Below are positions 6,322 to 8,965 of a stretch of DNA of 8,965 nucleotides, in pieces (the first letter of the stretch is position 1; each line of letters opens with the position of its first letter). This stretch comes from a bacterium (GTDB lineage: Bacteria > AUK180): contig JAGGYO010000021.1 in assembly GCA_021162505.1 (NCBI GenBank), positions 1 through 8,965 on the forward strand. The letters are read 5' to 3'. Both the position numbers and the translations under genes were made by a program. The notes under the pieces were generated by a model, which was not told where the DNA came from, made no database searches, and saw only the letters and a program-made list of their open reading frames with translations.

Positions 6322-6582
6322 ATGGCTCATAAAAAAGGACAGGGTTCATCGAGAAATGGTAGAGATAGTAATCCAAAAAGACTGGGAGTTAAGAAATTTG
6401 ACGGACAATTTGTTAAAGTCGGAACTATTATAGTTAGACAAAGAGGAACAAAAATAAAACCCGGAAAACATGTTGGTTTAGGTAGAGATCATACACTATT
6501 TGCTTTACTTGAGGGATATTTAGAATTTTACAAGAATAAAACAGGAAGATATATAAATATCGTAAAAGAAATTAAAAAATGA
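6322..6582 (+). CDS. rpmA: 50S ribosomal protein L27
   Basis: A large-subunit protein whose flexible N-terminus reaches the peptidyl transferase centre. It is 86 aa and begins directly MAHKKGQGSSRNGRDS, the mature-type N-terminus, without the cleaved leader found in Firmicutes; this agrees with the missing Prp protease gene. The block VRQRGTKIKPGKHVGLGRDH (38-57) is typical. AGGAG (6311-6315) lies six bases before the ATG. Its TGA stop overlaps a following ATG as ATGA (6579-6582), so a small downstream ORF can be coupled. The obgE gene that often follows rpmA is absent here. Confidence 0.98.
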   Translation: MAHKKGQGSSRNGRDSNPKRLGVKKFDGQFVKVGTIIVRQRGTKIKPGKHVGLGRDHTLFALLEGYLEFYKNKTGRYINIVKEIKK

Positions 6583-6728
6583 TCTTTGAAAATTGGGGGA
6601 TCTTTTTATTATTGCTGATCCCCCTGATTCGCCCCTTTCTCACTCAATTCATAAATAGAGGCGAGGTTGTGTTTGCTTCGTTCAAATATTTCGGTAAAAA
6701 AAAAACATTAATTCCTATCTTACTGTAA
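6579..6728 (+). CDS. Mini BatA-N-terminus-like membrane ORF, probably frameshifted
   Basis: A 49-codon ORF starts inside the rpmA stop (ATGA). Its peptide, with NWGIFLLLLIPLI (5-17) followed by a polar turn and VVFASFKYFGKKK (30-42), resembles the two-helix N-terminal domain of BatA/VWA 'aerotolerance' proteins: first helix, then a V-x-F-x-S-type strand, then a basic linker. It stops before the expected second helix. Immediately after the KKK codons lies a run of ten A's (6696-6705). Reading -1 from there gives a 66-aa product with a second hydrophobic segment (about 47-61), ending at TGA 6776-6778, which overlaps the recX ATG. The von Willebrand domain of a full BatA is absent. It may be a genuine small protein made by slippage, an assembly error of one A, or a gene remnant. 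There is no clear Shine-Dalgarno sequence; translation would rely on coupling to rpmA. Confidence 0.5.
   Translation: MIFENWGIFLLLLIPLIRPFLTQFINRGEVVFASFKYFGKKKTLIPILL
6595..6624 (+). other. 8-bp GC-containing hairpin just after rpmA
   Basis: GGGGGATC (6595-6602) and GATCCCCC (6617-6624) form a perfect 8-bp stem with a 14-nt loop, 12 nt after the rpmA stop. The following sequence (tgattcgcccc) is not a T tract, so a classical intrinsic terminator is unlikely in the + direction. It could be a weak attenuator that lowers transcription between the ribosomal genes and recX, or a 3' stability hairpin. It lies inside the mini BatA-like ORF. Confidence 0.4.
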
Positions 6729-6778
6729 TTTCAAATATTATTATTTTATTTATTTCAATAAAATTAAAATATCTATGA
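6696..6778 (+). other. A10 slippery run and -1 frame extension joined to recX
   Basis: Ten consecutive A's (6696-6705) contain the heptamer A-AAA-AAA in the zero frame of the mini ORF. A -1 slip, or one extra A in the transcript, bypasses the TAA at 6726. It continues for 24 sense codons through a hydrophobic stretch (VISNIIILFISI) to a TGA sharing bases with the recX start (6775-6778, ATGA). This would restore translational coupling to recX, which otherwise lacks a ribosome binding site. Confidence 0.4.
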
Positions 6779-7383
6779 AGATAATAAAGATCGAAGATGA
6801 AAAGATAAAGAGTTTTTCAAAGGTAAATAGAAAAAAAATATATTTTGACAACGGAACAGTTATATATCTTCCCTGGAAAATATTTCATTATTTTAGATTA
6901 AAAAAAAATATGGAATTGGAGGATGAAAAGTTTAATCAAATCTTAGATTCTATTTACAAATTCGAATGGTCTTTTACAATGAAATGGTTGGCAAGAAGGG
7001 AGCGGAGTTCAGGAGAGGTAAAGGATAAATTGAAAGAACGCTTGGTTCCAATTGAAATAATAGATAGGATAATTAATAAATCTCTTGAATATAATTTCAT
7101 CAATGATAAGAGGGTGAGTGAATTATTCATTAAAAATTACTATGAAAAGGGTTACGGACCATCTTATATAAAGTTGAAATTAAGGGAGAAGGATTTAAAA
7201 TGGTCTGCTTCTGATTTAAATATTTATGACTTTTATAAAAACTGTAAAAAAATATATGAAAAAAATAGAAAAAGATATCAAGGAAAAAAGAATGCAAAAG
7301 TTATGCTTTTGAATTATTTAACGAGACGAGGATTCCCATACGAAATAATAAAAGAGATCGTAAAAGGAGAAGAAAATGAGTGA
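6775..7383 (+). CDS. recX: Regulatory protein RecX
   Basis: RecX binds RecA filaments and modulates (usually inhibits) strand exchange and co-protease activity; it acts in the cytoplasm. The 202-aa protein has an N-terminal beta segment (1-35, IYFDNGTVIYLP) and three helical RecX repeats. Repeat 1 (about 66-100) contains the hallmark LARRERSSGEVKDKL (72-86). Repeat 2 (105-140) includes FINDKRVSELFIKNY and KGYGPSYIKLKL. Repeat 3 (about 175-198) has YLTRRGFPYEIIKEIV. The start at 6775 preserves the family N-terminus but has no Shine-Dalgarno sequence, suggesting coupling to the upstream frame that ends ATGA here. recA is not adjacent; placement behind ribosomal genes is unusual. Its end overlaps the next gene by 8 nt. 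Confidence 0.9.
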   Translation: MKIIKIEDEKIKSFSKVNRKKIYFDNGTVIYLPWKIFHYFRLKKNMELEDEKFNQILDSIYKFEWSFTMKWLARRERSSGEVKDKLKERLVPIEIIDRIINKSLEYNFINDKRVSELFIKNYYEKGYGPSYIKLKLREKDLKWSASDLNIYDFYKNCKKIYEKNRKRYQGKKNAKVMLLNYLTRRGFPYEIIKEIVKGEENE

Positions 7384-7972
7384 GAAGAAGACCATATTTT
7401 TAATTAGGCACGGTGAAACCGAGTGGAACAGATTGGGTAAATTCAGGGGTAGAAATGAACTTCCCTTAAATGAAAATGGAATGAATTCAGCTCATATTAC
7501 AGGCGAAGAGTTAAGGGACTCTCACATTGAGATATTTTTCACATCACCCTTAAAAAGGGCGGTTCAAACAGCTGAGATCATATCAGAATATATTCCTAAT
7601 AGTAAGATCGTTAAAGATGTGGGTTTCCAAAATATCGATATTGGTGAATGGGAAGGAATGACAAAAGCAGAAGTTAAGATCAAATATCTCAAAGAATATG
7701 AAATGTGGTTCAATGAACCGGAAAACCTTATTGTACCCGGTGGCGAATCCATTATAGATGTTCAGAAAAGAGCCTTCAAAAGATTACAAGATCTTGTTCA
7801 ATTAAATTATCATACTATGGCAATAGTTTCTCATAGAAGCGTCCTAAAAGTATTATTGGCAAACATATTGGGAATGAAAGAGAAGAATTATTTCTGGCGA
7901 ATTTCTATTGGTACTGCCAAAGCTCTCGAAGTTGAATATTCGCTTGAATCTGGGTTTATTTTGAAAATATAA
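7376..7972 (+). CDS. Histidine phosphatase family protein (phosphoglycerate mutase-like)
   Basis: A cytoplasmic phosphatase or mutase using a phosphohistidine intermediate; the substrate is unknown (alpha-ribazole phosphate, sugar phosphates and others are used in this family). Visible motifs: LIRHGETEWNR (9-19) with nucleophile His12 and Arg11, SPLKRAVQTAE (57-67) with Arg61, GEWEGM (90-95) and VSHR (151-154) with the second His153. The position that usually carries the catalytic Glu (E-x-x-x-G before W-x-G) is Asn86, and the usual SHG is SHR. I recall a subfamily with 'IDIDYGxWqG' and 'SHRVVLKVLL' that shares these features, so this is probably a lineage trait. Length is 198 aa. AAGGAG lies six bases before ATG 7376. 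The start is inside the end of recX, so this is the operon's last gene. Gene symbols such as cobC or gpmB are not justified. Confidence 0.9.
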   Translation: MSEKKTIFLIRHGETEWNRLGKFRGRNELPLNENGMNSAHITGEELRDSHIEIFFTSPLKRAVQTAEIISEYIPNSKIVKDVGFQNIDIGEWEGMTKAEVKIKYLKEYEMWFNEPENLIVPGGESIIDVQKRAFKRLQDLVQLNYHTMAIVSHRSVLKVLLANILGMKEKNYFWRISIGTAKALEVEYSLESGFILKI

Positions 7973-8029
7973 TAGAAAGAAATATAGATTAGAAACCTGT
8001 TGGGACTGAGAGTTAATATAGGATTATTT

Positions 8030-8058
8030 TTGCTTTTAAATGTTTAATATGTTATAAT
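8030..8058 (+). promoter_or_regulatory. Sigma70-type promoter for the DUF4412-like gene
   Basis: TTGCTT (8030-8035), a 17-bp spacer and a perfect TATAAT (8053-8058) with TGT before it. The expected start near 8065 leaves a short leader carrying GGAGG (8071-8075). The bases between the preceding stop (7972) and this promoter show no clear terminator. Confidence 0.8.
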
Positions 8059-8080
8059 ACTATAATAAATGGAGGTTACG

Positions 8081-8890
8081 ATGAAAAAATATTTTATTGC
8101 TATGTTCTTAATTGTTTCAATGTTCATATTCGCTCAAGGAATGGGTAGTGATAGTATGGATGCCCCTTGGCTGCAAAACCCGGATCAATATAAAACAGAT
8201 GTTTATATTAAAGCCAAAATAATTTCCCAAGATAAGAATGGGATCACTACATTGCTTTGGGAAAGCTGGATAAAAAAAGGCGGTCATATTACAAAAGTAA
8301 AGTTGACAGGTTCTGCTTCGAAGGAAGGAGACGATGCTGTAATGAAAGCACTGTTTAATAATATGACCATTATTAATAATGAAAAAGCAAAGACAACTAC
8401 GATGATCTTCCCATCTAAGAAAGGGTATGTTGTAAGTAAAAATGATGAAACAGACAATGAAAAAGATATTAATGAAAATTATGGAAAAGCACCGGCAAAA
8501 GAGAATGCAGAAAATTACATCACAAAAAAATATTTTGTGAAGAAAGAAAAAATTGGGAAATATATGTGTAAAAAGTATCGTGTAGAAAACTGGTATAAAG
8601 ATACTCCCAAAAATAAGAATATTAGCTATGTATGGGTCTACGAACCGAAAAAATTAACAATAAAAGCACAGGATACTGACAGGGACGGTACTATCAGTAC
8701 ATATATTTTAGAGAATATTGTTAATAAGCGTATCCCAATGTCAGTTTTTAAGGTGCCTACGGGCTATACCAAATATGACAATGCCATGCAATTAATGATG
8801 GCAAATCCTGATAATAAAAGTAAAAAATCAGAATCAGATAATCCAATGATGCAGCTTTATAAACAAATGCAAAAGGAAACCAATAAATAA
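8081..8890 (+). CDS. Exported DUF4412/LolA-like protein, 269 aa
   Basis: A secreted or periplasmic protein of unknown function. Residues 1-18 form a signal peptide (MKK, then a hydrophobic core ending FIFA before QG), with no lipobox. The body looks like the beta-rich DUF4412/LolA-like fold. It has an N-terminal YIKAKIISQD strand, a strand pair around NNEKAKTTTMIFPSKKGY, the segment KIGKYMCKKYRVENWY, a VWVYEPKKLTIKAQD strand and a terminal IPMSVFKVPTGYTKYD block; the last three correspond to the 'G..C.KY.V / VWV / F.VP.GY' landmarks I know from DUF4412 proteins. The C-terminal ~40 residues are polar and Met/Gln/Lys-rich, likely disordered. The start at 8081 is chosen over an in-frame ATG at 8069 because GGAGG lies five bases before it and the signal peptide then begins MKK. 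Transcribed alone from its own promoter. Whether it binds lipid like LolA is not shown. Confidence 0.78.
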   Translation: MKKYFIAMFLIVSMFIFAQGMGSDSMDAPWLQNPDQYKTDVYIKAKIISQDKNGITTLLWESWIKKGGHITKVKLTGSASKEGDDAVMKALFNNMTIINNEKAKTTTMIFPSKKGYVVSKNDETDNEKDINENYGKAPAKENAENYITKKYFVKKEKIGKYMCKKYRVENWYKDTPKNKNISYVWVYEPKKLTIKAQDTDRDGTISTYILENIVNKRIPMSVFKVPTGYTKYDNAMQLMMANPDNKSKKSESDNPMMQLYKQMQKETNK

Positions 8891-8934
8891 TTAAAAACAC
8901 ATAATAAAAAGGTATCGATATTTTCAAAAAACTA

Positions 8935-8962
8935 TTGAAATAATTCTTTAAAATGGTATAAT
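8935..8962 (+). promoter_or_regulatory. Sigma70-type promoter for a gene beyond the window
   Basis: TTGAAA (8935-8940), a 16-bp spacer and a perfect TATAAT (8957-8962), with TGG preceding the -10. No gene start is visible before the window ends, so the target lies downstream. No terminator is evident between the preceding stop at 8890 and this promoter. Confidence 0.7.
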
Positions 8963-8965
8963 TAA

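Noticed and set aside
1..8965. CRISPR array, tRNA or rRNA genes, insertion sequence, phage or defence genes.
   Set aside because: No spaced direct repeats, no tRNA-like cloverleaf ends, no transposase or integrase motifs and no recognisable defence domains were seen on either strand.

Overview
The window reads as an AT-rich (roughly 30-35% G+C by eye), gene-dense bacterial chromosome segment with every complete gene on the + strand. An L27 protein without the N-terminal extension typical of Firmicutes, a SurA/PrsA-type lipoprotein isomerase, an apolipoprotein N-acyltransferase-like protein and an exported DUF4412/LolA-like protein together suggest a diderm (Gram-negative-type) bacterium. Butyrate kinase hints at anaerobic fermentation. 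I cannot place it to phylum; a poorly sampled low-GC diderm lineage is my best inference.

Layout. (1) 1-81: probable start of a divergent minus-strand gene, cut by the window edge. (2) 116-2729: a three-gene unit from one promoter: a 215-aa conserved protein of unknown function (possibly leaderless mRNA), a prohibitin-like SPFH membrane protein, and a short Lnt-like membrane protein that ends inside its nitrilase domain. (3) 2730-2844: an intergenic gap holding a GC-rich hairpin block. (4) 2845-5895: a strong promoter followed by butyrate kinase, a lipoprotein parvulin isomerase, a 64-aa tail-anchored protein and a 149-aa helical protein, with consecutive genes overlapping by 20, 17 and 1 nt. 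(5) 5954-7972: promoter, rplU, rpmA, a tiny BatA-N-terminus-like ORF interrupted at a run of ten A's, recX and a histidine phosphatase. (6) 8030-8890: a promoter and an exported DUF4412-like protein, then a further promoter at 8935-8962 firing out of the window.

How the genes work together. Unit 2 is an envelope unit, unit 4 mixes energy metabolism with envelope protein folding, and unit 5 is a translation/recombination housekeeping operon. All five candidate promoters share a -35 beginning TTG, a 16-17 bp spacer and an extended -10 (TGn before the -10 hexamer).

Most of the content is housekeeping. I do not see a defence system, CRISPR array, mobile element or RNA gene. The best leads are the A10 slip site that would join the mini-BatA frame to a -1 extension ending in an ATGA overlap with recX, the truncated Lnt-like protein with an intact catalytic triad, and the GC-rich hairpin block before butyrate kinase.
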